From NCBI GenBank assembly GCA_038209775.1, contig JBBQXK010000004.1, positions 83,595 to 147,594 of the forward strand: DNA of 64,000 bases. The letters are read 5' to 3'. Under the pieces are notes generated by a model, which was not told where the DNA came from, did not search any database, and saw only the letters and a list, made by a program, of their open reading frames with translations. The position numbers and the translations under genes are program-made. The DNA comes from JBBQXK01 sp038209775 (GTDB taxonomy: Bacteria; Pseudomonadota; Alphaproteobacteria; Rhodobacterales; Rhodobacteraceae). This document shows, piece by piece, positions 19,401 to 28,176 of the stretch. How positions within the stretch are numbered: position 1 is the stretch's first letter; each line of letters starts with the position of its first letter.

Positions 19401-21935
19401 CTCGGTGTTTTCGCCGACGACGCCATCGAACAGCGGCTTGACCCCGATCATCGCGGCATCGGGCAGCAGCACCTTTTCGGTGCGCCGTTCCACCGGGCGG
19501 CCTGATCCTTCGGCCACGCGCACGGTGAACCGGGCCTCCAAAGGCCGGTCGGCGTCGCCGGCCTCGGGGACGAGGGCCAGCACGAGGGCGGCACCGGCAT
19601 CATCCGTCTGCTCACCACCGAAGGATTCGAGGCGGGCGTCAAAGGGGGTATCTTCGCGGCCAAAGACATAGCCGGGGTATTTCTCCAGCCCCTTGGCGGC
19701 GCGCAAAAGAACCTCGCCCTCGACGGTAAGGTCAGCGCCCGGCGCGCCGAAGAGGTAGCGGGCGTTCACCGCCAGATCGGCCACTTCGCCGGGGCGCAGC
19801 GGGGTGTCGGGCAGGGTCAGGGTAAAGTCGATGCGTTCGGGCAGGAAATCCTCGACCAGGAAATCGGTCGCGGTCAGGGGGGGCGCGTCGGCCTCGGCCA
19901 ACACCTCAAGCCGCCACTGGCCACGGGGCGCGCTTTCCGCGATGGGCAGCGCAAAAGCGTAGCCGCCACCCGCATCGGTGATGACCTGACGGGAATATTC
20001 CACGCCATCGGGGCGCTTGAGGACGGCGGTCAGGGGCAGGCCCGCGATGGCCTCGGCCCGGGGATCGCGCGCAAGGGCGGTGGCGTGGACCGTCTCACCC
20101 GCCCGGTAGGCACCGCGTTCGGTGGTGAGGAACACGTCAACGGGGGGGGCGGGTTCGCGGCCTTCGACGCCACGGTCAGAGAGGTCAAACTCGGGATCGG
20201 TCAGGGGCAGGAAGGCGAGATCGCTGTCGCCCTCTTTCACCACCACCATCGACGGCGACGCCCCACCCGTGCCGCGTGCCAGTCCGGCGGCAAAGGTCAC
20301 GCGGCCCGCGTCGTCGGTCACCGCCGTGGCCAGCACTGCGTTGGCGCGGCTGAGAAGTTCCACCGTGACCCCGGGCTTGGCCGCAGCCGTGCCGAGCGAG
20401 CGCACGATCACATCCAGCCCGTCGACCCCCGACAGCGTGGTGATGCCAAGATCAGAGATCACGAACCACTGCCATGCAGGGGGGAAGTCGTATTCGTCCT
20501 TGCCCGCAACGCTGGCCTTCAGCGCATAGATGCCCGCAGGCAGGCCCGCGAGCGCCGCATCCATCGGCAGGCGGGTGGTGATGTCCTTGTTCACCTGTTG
20601 GGTGACGGTGGCCGCACCCGACCACAATTCCTCGCCCACACGCTCGCGGAAGTCATCCTCCTGGTAATAGGCCATGGGCGTGCCGAAATAGTCGTTCTGC
20701 ACGGCGCGCAGGATGTTGCGGTCGGACACGCGGTAAAGGCGCAGGTCAAGTTCCGTGGCATTCACCGTCTCGACCGGGATCGACGCGCCTGCGGCCTTGG
20801 GCAGCACATAGGCCCGCCCGGGGAAGCGCACGCCCGCCGCGCGGTCGCGGACGTAAGAGGTGATGGTGACGGCCTTGGCCATTTCCTGTCCGTCCGCCGC
20901 AGGCAGCCCTGCACGGAAGGTCAGCGCATAACGGTTGCCATGCTGCAACCCTTCGACGCACAACTGGCGGTCGCCGGTTTTCTCGACCGTCAGGCCGGCC
21001 TCGGGCAGTTGCAGGAAGGTGCTGTAATCGACGCCCGCGCTGACCAGATCTTCGGAAAACTGCACGCAGACGCGGGGGCGAAGGCTGTCGGCCTGGGTTT
21101 CGTTTTCGGTGATGCGAAAGCCGTACTTGCCGATGGCATCGTCCAGTGCGGTCGCCGTGTCATCCCGCGCCTGCAGGTCCTGCGCCAGACGCAGCGCCTG
21201 CACCGTGTCGCGGCCCCGGCCAACCTGTTCCAGCGCCTGCCCCATCACGACAAGGATCGAGTGGCGTTGCGGCGCCTGCCCGGAACGGAGATAGGCGTTG
21301 ACGGCGGCCGACAGCGCCCGGCCCCGGAACAGGGGCGCGTTGTTGTTGTCGCGGCCCGCCGCCAAAAGGTACAGGCGCGCGTAATCCAGCCAGCCGTCAG
21401 GATCATCGGTCAGGTTCAGTGCCGCACCCACAAATGACGCGGCCCGTGCGGGATCGCCCGCAGCCTCAGCCTCGCGCGCCCACTGGCTGTGCTCCTCGGC
21501 GGTGTAATTGTCGGTGATGTGCAGCCCGCCCAGCGCCAGCGCCAGCCTGCGCGCGTCGTCAAGATCCGACACCGACACGAAAGCCTCGATTTCCTTGGCC
21601 CGGTCGGTGGCAAGGTCATTAGCCCCCGGCGTGCCGTCAATCACCCGGGCCGAATAGGCGCCCTGATAGAACGTGGCCCCACCCGGCCCCGATTTCAGGA
21701 AACACGCACCCACGCGGCTGTTGAACGTCAGCGCATCGCAGCGCGCGTTCGACAGGCAGGCGGTTTCGCAGGCCTCGATGGTCACATCCAGAAGGTTGGC
21801 GATATCGCCCCCGGCCAGATCGGCATTCTCACTGTAGATCAGCCGCTTGAGGGGCACGACATCCTGCGCAACCGCCGCCCCGGCCAATACCGAAAGGGCA
21901 ACACCCAGCGCCGCCGCCATACCAAATCCACGCAT
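16500..21935 (-). CDS. Alpha-2-macroglobulin-like protein with N-terminal PAN-like domain
   Basis: This very large periplasmic protein (about 1811 residues) belongs to the bacterial alpha-2-macroglobulin family, which traps proteases and is usually paired with PbpC. A signal peptide (MRGFGMAAALGVALSVLAGAAVAQ) precedes a cysteine-rich PAN/Apple-like segment near residues 45-90. MG-type beta domains follow, then the thioester motif YGCTEQI with Cys1370. The signal lacks a lipobox, so unlike E. coli YfhM it appears soluble. The frame is open further upstream, but this ATG has GGGAGG 6 nt before it. Downstream is pbpC. Confidence 0.92.
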   Translation of the reverse strand: MRGFGMAAALGVALSVLAGAAVAQDVVPLKRLIYSENADLAGGDIANLLDVTIEACETACLSNARCDALTFNSRVGACFLKSGPGGATFYQGAYSARVIDGTPGANDLATDRAKEIEAFVSVSDLDDARRLALALGGLHITDNYTAEEHSQWAREAEAAGDPARAASFVGAALNLTDDPDGWLDYARLYLLAAGRDNNNAPLFRGRALSAAVNAYLRSGQAPQRHSILVVMGQALEQVGRGRDTVQALRLAQDLQARDDTATALDDAIGKYGFRITENETQADSLRPRVCVQFSEDLVSAGVDYSTFLQLPEAGLTVEKTGDRQLCVEGLQHGNRYALTFRAGLPAADGQEMAKAVTITSYVRDRAAGVRFPGRAYVLPKAAGASIPVETVNATELDLRLYRVSDRNILRAVQNDYFGTPMAYYQEDDFRERVGEELWSGAATVTQQVNKDITTRLPMDAALAGLPAGIYALKASVAGKDEYDFPPAWQWFVISDLGITTLSGVDGLDVIVRSLGTAAAKPGVTVELLSRANAVLATAVTDDAGRVTFAAGLARGTGGASPSMVVVKEGDSDLAFLPLTDPEFDLSDRGVEGREPAPPVDVFLTTERGAYRAGETVHATALARDPRAEAIAGLPLTAVLKRPDGVEYSRQVITDAGGGYAFALPIAESAPRGQWRLEVLAEADAPPLTATDFLVEDFLPERIDFTLTLPDTPLRPGEVADLAVNARYLFGAPGADLTVEGEVLLRAAKGLEKYPGYVFGREDTPFDARLESFGGEQTDDAGAALVLALVPEAGDADRPLEARFTVRVAEGSGRPVERRTEKVLLPDAAMIGVKPLFDGVVGENTEARFNLLAIGAGEAPVPMAVKWELTRIETRYQWYQQYGQWNWEPIVSRVAVSEGTADLGDTPVEVAGAVTWGEYELAVSQTQGGSAETTTTFYAGWYAPADVSSTPDTLELSLDKADYKPGDTAMLRVVPRAAGTAMIAVLSNRVIAMQAVEVTAGENLIPVPVTDEWGAGAYVTASVIRPMDVAAGRNPTRALGLAYAKIDPGPRALSATVEVAAESAPRGPLDVAIKVDGITQGDTAYVTIAAVDVGILNLTAFDAPDPQGHYFGQRKLGVGIRDIYGRLIDGLSGVEGQVRSGGDSGSQARLKSNPPTEELVAYFTGPVEVGPDGYARTTFDLPAFNGTVRVMAVAWSAKGVGQAQADVLVRDPVVVTASVPRFMAPGDTSRILLEIVHATGPSGRMSMDVSSAGMTVGDVPSGFDLGDKAKATFAVPLTAGNPGLYTIDVALVTPDGKQLRKTLTIPVQVNDPEIARTTRLELAAGASFTFDADAFAGLQPGTAKATLAVGPIARLNAPGLLASLDRYPYGCTEQITSKALPLIYFDQVAQAMQLKGADNIRLRVEQAVEEVLTNQSAEGAFGLWSPGSGDFWLDAYVTDFLSRARAQGFGVPDQAFRSALDNLRNQVNYQQDFESGGEALAYALMVLAREGAAAIGDLRYYADVKADAFATPIAQAQLGAALASYGDQVRADQMFTRAALKLDFTIEKDQIYRADYGTHTRDVAAVLTLATEAGSNAVDAEVLAAALSSRQGNLSTQEATWMLLASRALVDGPGTNGVTFNGLPPSGPMVQVLAAGLGDPVVVQNGSARAQSVTVTAYGVPDQPEPAGGTGYAITRTYYTMEGEPFDTTAPVPQGTRLVTVLEITPFGRGEARLMVNDPLPAGFEIDNPNLLSGGNTASLDWLQTTNEVAHSEFRQDRFLTAIDRTSNDAFRLAYVVRAVSPGTFHHPAASVEDMYRPDFRAIGETGQLVIE

Positions 21936-22127
21936 TGGAAACCTCCCGGGGAACATGCCTGCAATTGGCGCAGACTGGCACGGGCGGCGGTCCGATGGCA
22001 AGGATTCGGGCAGGCCCGCAGCGGCATGAACGGCTTTGTCACGTTAAGCCTCGCTTCATCTTGTTCGGCCAAGGATGGCGGCTGTCGGGGGTCGCGGCGG
22101 TGCCCCCTTCGGCAGAGGTGCTATCGC

Positions 22128-24683
22128 ATGGACATGATGGAACGGCTGGCAAAGGAACGGCGGTCACGCATGGCCGCCGAACGCCTGCTGGAACAGAAAA
22201 GCCGCGAATTGTTTGCCGCCAATGAAAAACTGGCGCTGCATGCGCGTGGTCTGGCCGTTCAGGTGGTGGAACAGCGCAGCGTCGCGCGCGCGGCCCAGTC
22301 CGAGGCGGCGGAACTGAAGGGCCTGAACTCACGCTTTGTGACCGATCTTGAGGCGGCGCATACAGCGTCGGTCGTGGCGGAACGGCGTCTGCGCGATTCC
22401 ATCGACACCATCCGCGACGGTTTCGCCGTGTTCGATGCCGAAAGCCGTCTCGTCACCGCCAACCGCGCCTATCTGGCGGCGTTCGAGGGGCATGATGTGG
22501 CCCCGGGCATCACCTATGCCCAGCTTCTGCGGCTGACCGGCGAAACCGGGCTGATCGACATTGGCGGGCGCACCGTCGACCAGTGGGTGGCCGAGATGCT
22601 GGCCCGCTGGGACGCCGACCCCATTCCGCATCAGGTGGTGCAGTTTTCCAGCGGCGTCTGGGTGCGTCTGATGGACCGGCGCGCGCGCGATGGCGGCATG
22701 GTCAGCCTCGCGTTCAACATCACCGACCAGATGCGCATTTATGCAGCGATCGAGGCCATACCGGATGGCTTTGTGCTTTTCGACAGGGATCAGAAGGTCA
22801 TCATGGCAAACCAGAAATACAAGGAAACGGCGCCCGGTTTCGGGCATGTGATCGAGCCCGGGGTGACGCTGGAGACGATCCTGCGCACGGGTCTGTCGAT
22901 CAACGCCTATGAGGCGGCGCTGGGGCGGGAAGAGGAATGGCTGGCCGAACGTCTGGCGCATCACGACAACGCCGACGGCGAGATGACAACCCGCCTGTCC
23001 GATGGCCGCTGGCTCAAGTTCATCGACCGGCCGACGCCCGACGGTGGCCGGGTGGGCCTGCGGGTGGACATCTCGGATGAGCGCCATCAGCAAGAGGCAC
23101 TGACCGCCGCAAGGCTGGCGGCCGAGGCCGCGAACCGCGCCAAGTCGGCCTTCCTTGCCAACATGAGCCACGAGATCCGCACGCCGATGAACGGCGTGGT
23201 CGGCATGGCGGAGTTGTTGTGCGACACCGCCCTGACCGAGGAACAGCGCCTGTTCGCGGAAACCATCCGGTCTTCGGGTGAGGCGCTTCTGGTCATCATC
23301 AACGACATCCTCGACTACTCCAAGATCGAGGCGGAACGTCTGACGCTGCACCCCGAACCCTTCGATCTGGAACGCACCATCCACGAGGTGGCGATGCTGT
23401 TGCAGCCCAAGGCGCGCAGCAAGGGCATCGACATCATCATCGATTTCGACATGTTCATGCCCACCCGCTATGTCGGCGATCCGGGGCGGTTGCGGCAGGT
23501 GCTGACCAACCTTGTCGGCAATGCGGTCAAGTTCACCGATACGGGGCATGTCCTCATTCGCGTCGTGGGCCTTGAAACCGACCCCGGCCACCAGCAGTTG
23601 CATGTGACGGTCGAGGATACCGGCATCGGCATCCCGGCGGACCAGCTTGACCTGATCTTTGGCGAGTTCAACCAGGTCGAGAACGCCTCGAACCGCAAGT
23701 TTGAGGGCGCGGGTCTGGGCCTTGCCATCACCCAGCGCCTGATCGAGCGGATGGAGGGCGCGGTCTGGGTCGACAGTGAGCTTGGTCGCGGGTCGTGCTT
23801 TGGGTTCCGCCTGTCACTGCCGGTCGCGGAAGAGGATGCGACGGTGCGCCTGCCCGTCACGCTGACGCGGGCGCTGGTGGTGGATGACCAGTTCATCAAC
23901 CGCACTATCCTTGAGCGTCAGTTGAAAACCTGCGGCATGTCGGCGGTGCTGTGCCGGTCGGGCGCCGATGCGCTGGCGACGCTGGCGCAGGATGCAGGCT
24001 TTGACGTGGTGCTGACCGACCACGACATGCCCGACATGAACGGCCTTGCGTTGGCCGAGGCGGTCCGCGCGGGCGGCTGGGGGATGCCCATCGTGCTGTT
24101 GTCGTCGAACCCGGCGGCGGCACGCGAAGGGCCGGGGTCGGCGCATCTGGCGGCCATCCTGCAAAAGCCGCTCCTGCGGTCGGAACTCTACCGACGCCTG
24201 CAATCGCTGTCGGTGCCCGCCCCGGAACCCGCCGCGCTGCCCGCCCCGCCGCCCGCCGGACAACGCCGGATGCGTGTGCTGGCCGCCGAGGACAACCGCA
24301 CCAACCAGCTGGTATTCCGCAAGATGGTCAAGGATTATGCGATCGACCTTACCTTTGCCAACAACGGGCGCGAGGCGGTCGATCTGTGGCACAGCCTGAA
24401 CCCCGACCTCATCTTCATGGACATCTCGATGCCCGAAATGGACGGCCGCGACGCCGCCCGCGCCATCCGCCGCGCCGAGGGCGGCACCGGTCGCCATGTG
24501 CCCATCGTGGCCCTGACCGCGCATGCGATGGACGGCGACGCCGAAGGCATCCTAGCGGCCGGCATCGACCGCTACATGACCAAACCGCTGCGCAAGTCGG
24601 TCATCGCTGATGTCATGACGGAATTCTGCCCTGCCGGGGCGTTGCCGATCCACACCGAAATGCCCGCCGAAGATGTGGCGTGA
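22128..24683 (+). CDS. Hybrid sensor histidine kinase with two PAS-like and two receiver domains
   Basis: This 851-residue cytoplasmic hybrid kinase has no evident membrane segment. A coiled-coil-like N-terminus (about 1-80) is followed by two PAS-type domains (IRDGFAVFDAESRLVTANRAY and IPDGFVLFDRDQKVIMANQKY). The kinase core carries His348 in NMSHEIRTPMNGVVGMAEL, then NLVGNAVKFTDTG, DTGIGIP and GAGLGLAIT. Two receivers follow, with predicted phospho-acceptors Asp631 (VVLTDHDMPDMNG) and Asp765 (LIFMDISMPEMDG). The long open frame upstream overlaps the opposite gene, so the ATG after AGAGGTG is used. No partner regulator is adjacent. Confidence 0.92.
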   Translation: MDMMERLAKERRSRMAAERLLEQKSRELFAANEKLALHARGLAVQVVEQRSVARAAQSEAAELKGLNSRFVTDLEAAHTASVVAERRLRDSIDTIRDGFAVFDAESRLVTANRAYLAAFEGHDVAPGITYAQLLRLTGETGLIDIGGRTVDQWVAEMLARWDADPIPHQVVQFSSGVWVRLMDRRARDGGMVSLAFNITDQMRIYAAIEAIPDGFVLFDRDQKVIMANQKYKETAPGFGHVIEPGVTLETILRTGLSINAYEAALGREEEWLAERLAHHDNADGEMTTRLSDGRWLKFIDRPTPDGGRVGLRVDISDERHQQEALTAARLAAEAANRAKSAFLANMSHEIRTPMNGVVGMAELLCDTALTEEQRLFAETIRSSGEALLVIINDILDYSKIEAERLTLHPEPFDLERTIHEVAMLLQPKARSKGIDIIIDFDMFMPTRYVGDPGRLRQVLTNLVGNAVKFTDTGHVLIRVVGLETDPGHQQLHVTVEDTGIGIPADQLDLIFGEFNQVENASNRKFEGAGLGLAITQRLIERMEGAVWVDSELGRGSCFGFRLSLPVAEEDATVRLPVTLTRALVVDDQFINRTILERQLKTCGMSAVLCRSGADALATLAQDAGFDVVLTDHDMPDMNGLALAEAVRAGGWGMPIVLLSSNPAAAREGPGSAHLAAILQKPLLRSELYRRLQSLSVPAPEPAALPAPPPAGQRRMRVLAAEDNRTNQLVFRKMVKDYAIDLTFANNGREAVDLWHSLNPDLIFMDISMPEMDGRDAARAIRRAEGGTGRHVPIVALTAHAMDGDAEGILAAGIDRYMTKPLRKSVIADVMTEFCPAGALPIHTEMPAEDVA

Positions 24684-24806
24684 CGGTTGATGCGTCCACA
24701 GCCGCACGCAGGCCAAGCGCCGGGCAAAACGCGCCCGGTGCCGCCGGTCGTAGTGGGGCCCGGGACAAACCGAATGCCCGACGTGCCCTTGCCGCTTCAC
24801 CTTGCC

Positions 24807-24840
24807 CAAATACTCCGGGGGTCCGGGGGCTGGCCCCCGG
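24807..24840. repeat. Dispersed hairpin repeat at a convergent junction
   Basis: This 34-bp block begins CAAATACTCCGGGGG and ends in the stem CCGGGGGC-TG-GCCCCCGG. An identical copy is present at 62661-62694. It lies between the ends of the hybrid kinase and RNase T2 genes, consistent with a bidirectional terminator. Confidence 0.8.
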
Positions 24841-24855
24841 TCCGGCACCGGCCAC

Positions 24856-25500
24856 TCAGCGCAGCGGCAACAGCACCGCGTCCTCCAGCCGACAGTCCCG
24901 CAGCGCATCCGCCCCACAGCGCCGGGGGCCAAGGTCGCGGGTCAGGCAGATGCGCACCTCTTCGATCATCCCCTGACGGCAGGTCACGGTAATCATGTCG
25001 GGTGCGAGCCCCGGATTGGCCTCGATGAAGGCACCCTCGACCACCGATGCCGGCACCTGCAGGCGGCGGTTGACCTGCGCGAACACCGCCGGAATGCGGA
25101 TGCCGTCGCGCACCCGCCGCGCCTTGGCGTAGAAGTCACGCGCGGGCAGGCCGGAACAGCGCCCGTGCTTTTTCCACTGATAGAACGCGGCACCTGCGCC
25201 GCCGAACACATCTGCCACCGCCGCCGTCTCGCCCCGCGAGGGGTCACGTTCGGCGGTGCGGCAGTACGACGGCCAGCCTTCCTCGTCCTGCGGCCAGAGG
25301 CCGTGCAGCACGAAGGTGATCCCGCGCCCCGCATCGCATTGCGGCTCGCGCCGCGCGGCCCCTTCCAGATCGCACCAGGTGGCCGACCATGACAGGGCTG
25401 CGACGTAGTAATCGAAATCCCCGGCCCGCTCGCCTTCGGCGTGGGCGGGCAGGGCCAGCATGGCCAAAACCGCCGCCCGCAGAACGTCCAACACCCGCAC
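24856..25500 (-). CDS. Ribonuclease T2 family protein
   Basis: This is a secreted or periplasmic endoribonuclease of the T2 family. The two catalytic segments are visible: FVLHGLWPQDE and YQWKKHGRCSGL, each carrying the expected histidine, plus cysteines for disulfides. A GTG start (VRVRVLDVLRAAVLAMLALPAHA) gives a signal peptide with cleavage after AHA and about 214 residues. The frame stays open for another 109 codons upstream, so a longer form cannot be excluded, but that stretch lacks protein-like composition. The role is likely RNA scavenging. Confidence 0.85.
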   Translation of the reverse strand: MRVLDVLRAAVLAMLALPAHAEGERAGDFDYYVAALSWSATWCDLEGAARREPQCDAGRGITFVLHGLWPQDEEGWPSYCRTAERDPSRGETAAVADVFGGAGAAFYQWKKHGRCSGLPARDFYAKARRVRDGIRIPAVFAQVNRRLQVPASVVEGAFIEANPGLAPDMITVTCRQGMIEEVRICLTRDLGPRRCGADALRDCRLEDAVLLPLR

Positions 25501-26026
25501 CCTGACCCCCGCCCGCTGTTTGCCGGGATCAGACCCGAAGCGCCGCCGCCGGGCAAGTCCCGTCTGGTGCGGGATGGCCCTTTGCGGCATCGCAGCGATT
25601 GACCCGAGCGCTGCCGCGGCGTTTTCATGAAATGCCGGGCTTACTTCGTTGAAAAAACCGGTTTCCGACAGGCCGCGAGGATCGCGCGCCCTGTCGCGGT
25701 TCCGGCAAGCCCCATCCTGCGTAGGCGCGGTGCCCTGGCCTTGTCCGATGTCCGCATCGCCTTCATCCTGATCTGCATCTGCGATCTGGCGGGTCACGCC
25801 CGTGGTCAACGAGGTGGCGGGCGGCAAATTCCTGCGTATTCAAAACGCGAAACGCGTACCCAGGCCACCAAGTTGAGCCAACGAGGCCCCGGCCAGCAAT
25901 CGGGTCTTTTCAAGCGCGCGATTCCGGCCTATACCGCCTGCGATTTCCCCGAAATCGCGGACCTTGCAGAACGACTTCTGCAGCCGATTTGACGGCCCGG
26001 GGAAGATATGTGAACGGAGACCGCCG
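25501..26026. other. Intergenic region upstream of RNase T2 and trcR
   Basis: I see no convincing gene here, although frames are open on both strands. It is less GC-rich than its neighbours and should hold the divergent promoters of RNase T2 and trcR. Close to trcR are two perfect hairpins, GCGATTT/AAATCGC (25940-25958) and TGCAGAA/TTCTGCA (25965-25982), and one GANTC site (GATTC at 25920-25924), the CcrM methylation sequence of alphaproteobacteria. Confidence 0.5.
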
Positions 26027-26791
26027 ATGAACAAGCCCCTGATGGCCAAGGCCACCGCCGTTTGGCTGGTGGACAACACCACCCTGAACTTTCGCCAGAT
26101 CGCCGAGTTTTGCGGCCTGCACGAATTGGAGGTGCAGGGCATCGCCGATGGTGATGTGGCGACCGGGGTCAAGGGGTTTGATCCCGTGGCCAACAACCAG
26201 CTTGAGCCGATCGAGATCACGCGCGGTCAGGATGACCCGGCGTACCACCTGCGGCTGAAGTTCAACGCGTCCGCCGTGGGTGAGGAAAAGCGGCGCGGGC
26301 CGCGCTATACCCCCCTGTCGAAGCGTCAGGACCGGCCGGCGGCGATCCTGTGGCTGGTCAAGTTCCACCCCGAGCTGACCGATGGCGCGGTGGGCAAGCT
26401 GGTCGGCACGACCAAGCCCACGATCCAGTCGATCCGCAGCCGCAGCCACTGGAACATCAGCCAGATCACCCCCATCGACCCCGTCGCCCTTGGCCTGTGC
26501 CGCCAGTCCGAGCTTGACGCCGCCGTACAGGTCGCAGCGCGCAAGAAGGCCGCCGAGGGCAAGGTCATGTCGGATGACGAACGGCGCAAGCTGGTGTCGA
26601 CCGAGCAGAGCCTTGGCATGGCCCCCGAGGCGCGCATCCCGGGCGTGATGGCCGGGCTGGAGCAGTTCGCGGCCACGGCCGAGCCGGAAAAGAAGGCGGC
26701 AGATTATTCGGACGCCGACAGCTTCTTCAACCTGCCCGAAGATGATGATGACGAGGACGAGGACGAGGATGACGACGGCGTTGCACGCTGA
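26027..26791 (+). CDS. trcR: Cell cycle transcriptional regulator TrcR (DUF1013)
   Basis: This 254-residue protein begins MNKPLMAKATAVWLVDNTTL and continues through FRQIAEFCGLHELEVQGIADGD, the hallmark of the DUF1013/TrcR family restricted to alphaproteobacteria. The family is described as a cell-cycle transcription regulator. A central helix-turn-helix-like stretch (LTDGAVGKLVGTTKPTIQSI) is followed by an acidic tail of Asp/Glu (EDDDDEDEDEDDD). GGAGA lies 6 nt before the ATG. It appears monocistronic, with hairpins and a GANTC site in its upstream region. Confidence 0.9.
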   Translation: MNKPLMAKATAVWLVDNTTLNFRQIAEFCGLHELEVQGIADGDVATGVKGFDPVANNQLEPIEITRGQDDPAYHLRLKFNASAVGEEKRRGPRYTPLSKRQDRPAAILWLVKFHPELTDGAVGKLVGTTKPTIQSIRSRSHWNISQITPIDPVALGLCRQSELDAAVQVAARKKAAEGKVMSDDERRKLVSTEQSLGMAPEARIPGVMAGLEQFAATAEPEKKAADYSDADSFFNLPEDDDDEDEDEDDDGVAR

Positions 26792-26920
26792 GGTGATCGG
26801 CGGATCGCCACCTGTGGTGGTGGCCTGCCTGCGTTGTGTCTGGCCATGATGCGGCACAGCCGGTAGAAACCCTGCAAAAGGTGATCGCCGCGATCCCTGA
26901 TGCCGAGGATACCTACAGCC

Positions 26921-27241
26921 ATGCAACCCGTTCCCGTGACCGCCCGTGTCAGCCTGTTTGCAGGGATCGCAGCACTGGTATTGGCCATCGGCGGCGTCCT
27001 GGTGACACAGCTTGTCGACCCCGCGACGACGGTGCGGCTTTTGGGCATCCTTGTCTGGGTGGTCGGCGTGCTGGCCGTAGCGGGGCTGGTGATGGGCCTT
27101 TTGTCCGGTCTGAAAGGGCCGGGGCGCAGCGGGGCGCTGGTGTCGGTGGTGACACTGGTATTGCTGGGGCTGTTTCTGGGTTACAGCGGATTTGGCGACG
27201 CGCAGCCGGGTGGACCGGCCCCCGTTACCACGGGCGGCTGA
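26921..27241 (+). CDS. Small membrane protein, unrecognised
   Basis: This is a 106-residue protein with three probable membrane helices: about residues 10-32, 38-58 and 66-82. The tail is short and rich in Gly and Pro (DAQPGGPAPVTTGG). I do not recognise the family. An alternative ATG 21 bp upstream has no ribosome-binding site; this one has GAGG at a longer spacing. It stands alone between trcR and a convergent two-gene unit. Confidence 0.55.
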   Translation: MQPVPVTARVSLFAGIAALVLAIGGVLVTQLVDPATTVRLLGILVWVVGVLAVAGLVMGLLSGLKGPGRSGALVSVVTLVLLGLFLGYSGFGDAQPGGPAPVTTGG

Positions 27242-27247
27242 CGCAAA

Positions 27248-27275
27248 GGGGGCGCGAAACCTCGCACCCCCCGTT
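27248..27275 (+). terminator. Probable terminator after the small membrane-protein gene
   Basis: A GGGGG/CCCCC stem, about 27248-27272, is followed by GTTTTG, just downstream of the membrane-protein stop and before the convergent gene end. Confidence 0.5.
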
Positions 27276-27295
27276 TTGGTTATCCGTGACCGGGT

Positions 27296-27802
27296 TCAGC
27301 TTACGTCCAGCTTGCCGTCGCCGCGCGCCCGCATCATCCAGGTGGTCGAACCGGCCTTGAACACGGTCGATACCGATGCCGTCACGAGCAGCGGCACCGA
27401 CCCGATGACCGCCTTGGCCGAACCGACGTTGGTGGGGTTGCCCTTGACCGTCGCGTTCACGTTGCCGGTATAGCCCCAGAGCGCGGTCGCAGATTTGGCA
27501 TAGACGGTAAAGTTGTTGACGAAGAGGGCGCCCTTCACCTTGTCCGATGTGCCATTGTAATCAAAGCTGTAGACCAGCTCGATCTCGACGCAGTCGATCC
27601 CGTAGAGGTTCGTGATCTTGTAGGGCCAGGATCCGGTTTTGGTCTTCCAGCCCGACAGTTCGGTGAACTTCAGATTCTCCGGCACCGCCGAGCAAAAGCT
27701 TGACGCGGCGCCCGACACGGCCCTGTTGTCCTTGACGATGTCCCACGCGGTCTTGCCCGCGTTGACGATGGCGCCGATCATGTCGGCAGAGGCATCACCC
27801 AT
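27296..27802 (-). CDS. Unrecognised 168-residue protein
   Basis: I do not recognise this protein. It has no obvious signal peptide or membrane segment. The N-terminal third is helical in character (MGDASADMIGAIVNAGKTAWD); the rest is rich in Thr, Val, Asn and Gly, with alternating hydrophobic residues that suggest a beta-sandwich (SATALWGYTGNVNATVKGN). There are two cysteines. It starts with CGGAGA about 5 nt before the ATG. The gene upstream on the same strand encodes a Lys/Asp-rich small protein 55 bp away, so the two probably form an operon. Confidence 0.6.
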   Translation of the reverse strand: MGDASADMIGAIVNAGKTAWDIVKDNRAVSGAASSFCSAVPENLKFTELSGWKTKTGSWPYKITNLYGIDCVEIELVYSFDYNGTSDKVKGALFVNNFTVYAKSATALWGYTGNVNATVKGNPTNVGSAKAVIGSVPLLVTASVSTVFKAGSTTWMMRARGDGKLDVS

Positions 27803-27857
27803 TCTTGTCTCCGATCAATCAATCAATGTCTGAATTTACGAAACCACGTGCCACGGC

Positions 27858-28148
27858 CTAGGACGGCGCGCCAGAGGTGTCCTTGAACGCAAAGCGCTTG
27901 GCCATGTCGTCATTCGCCAACGCCTCAAGCTGATCGATGATCTTCTTTTCGTCCTTGTCCTTGGCGTCTTTCTTTTTTTTGCCCAGCGACGACAGGAAGG
28001 ACTTCAGCGTCTGGTCGAAATCATCCGCCGCCTTCTGCACGCCCTTGCTGACGTCAGCGATGGACTTTTTCAGGTCTGCATCCTTTTTCGGGTCGATTTT
28101 CAGCTTGTCCACAAGGGACTCGAACTTCTTCTTGAAATCGTCAGCCAT
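27858..28148 (-). CDS. Lysine/aspartate-rich small helical protein, unrecognised
   Basis: This is a 96-residue, strongly charged protein. It begins MADDFKKKFESLVDKLKID and contains KKKKDAKDKDEKKIID, so it should be helical or partly disordered, with possible coiled-coil character. No known family is evident. The ATG is chosen because GGAG lies 7 nt upstream; the longer frame would need a TTG. It precedes the 168-residue gene on the same strand, and both follow recR after a terminator-like hairpin. Confidence 0.6.
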   Translation of the reverse strand: MADDFKKKFESLVDKLKIDPKKDADLKKSIADVSKGVQKAADDFDQTLKSFLSSLGKKKKDAKDKDEKKIIDQLEALANDDMAKRFAFKDTSGAPS

Positions 28149-28176
28149 GATGTCACTCCAACTATTTGACAACTGC

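Noticed and set aside
21489..22127. N-terminal extension of the hybrid kinase frame
   Set aside because: It overlaps the start of the alpha-2-macroglobulin gene and has low-complexity content; a good ribosome-binding site precedes the ATG at 22128.
25501..25827. N-terminal extension of the RNase T2 frame
   Set aside because: The stretch has no protein-like pattern and would bury the signal peptide; a GTG start at 25500 gives a normal secreted protein.
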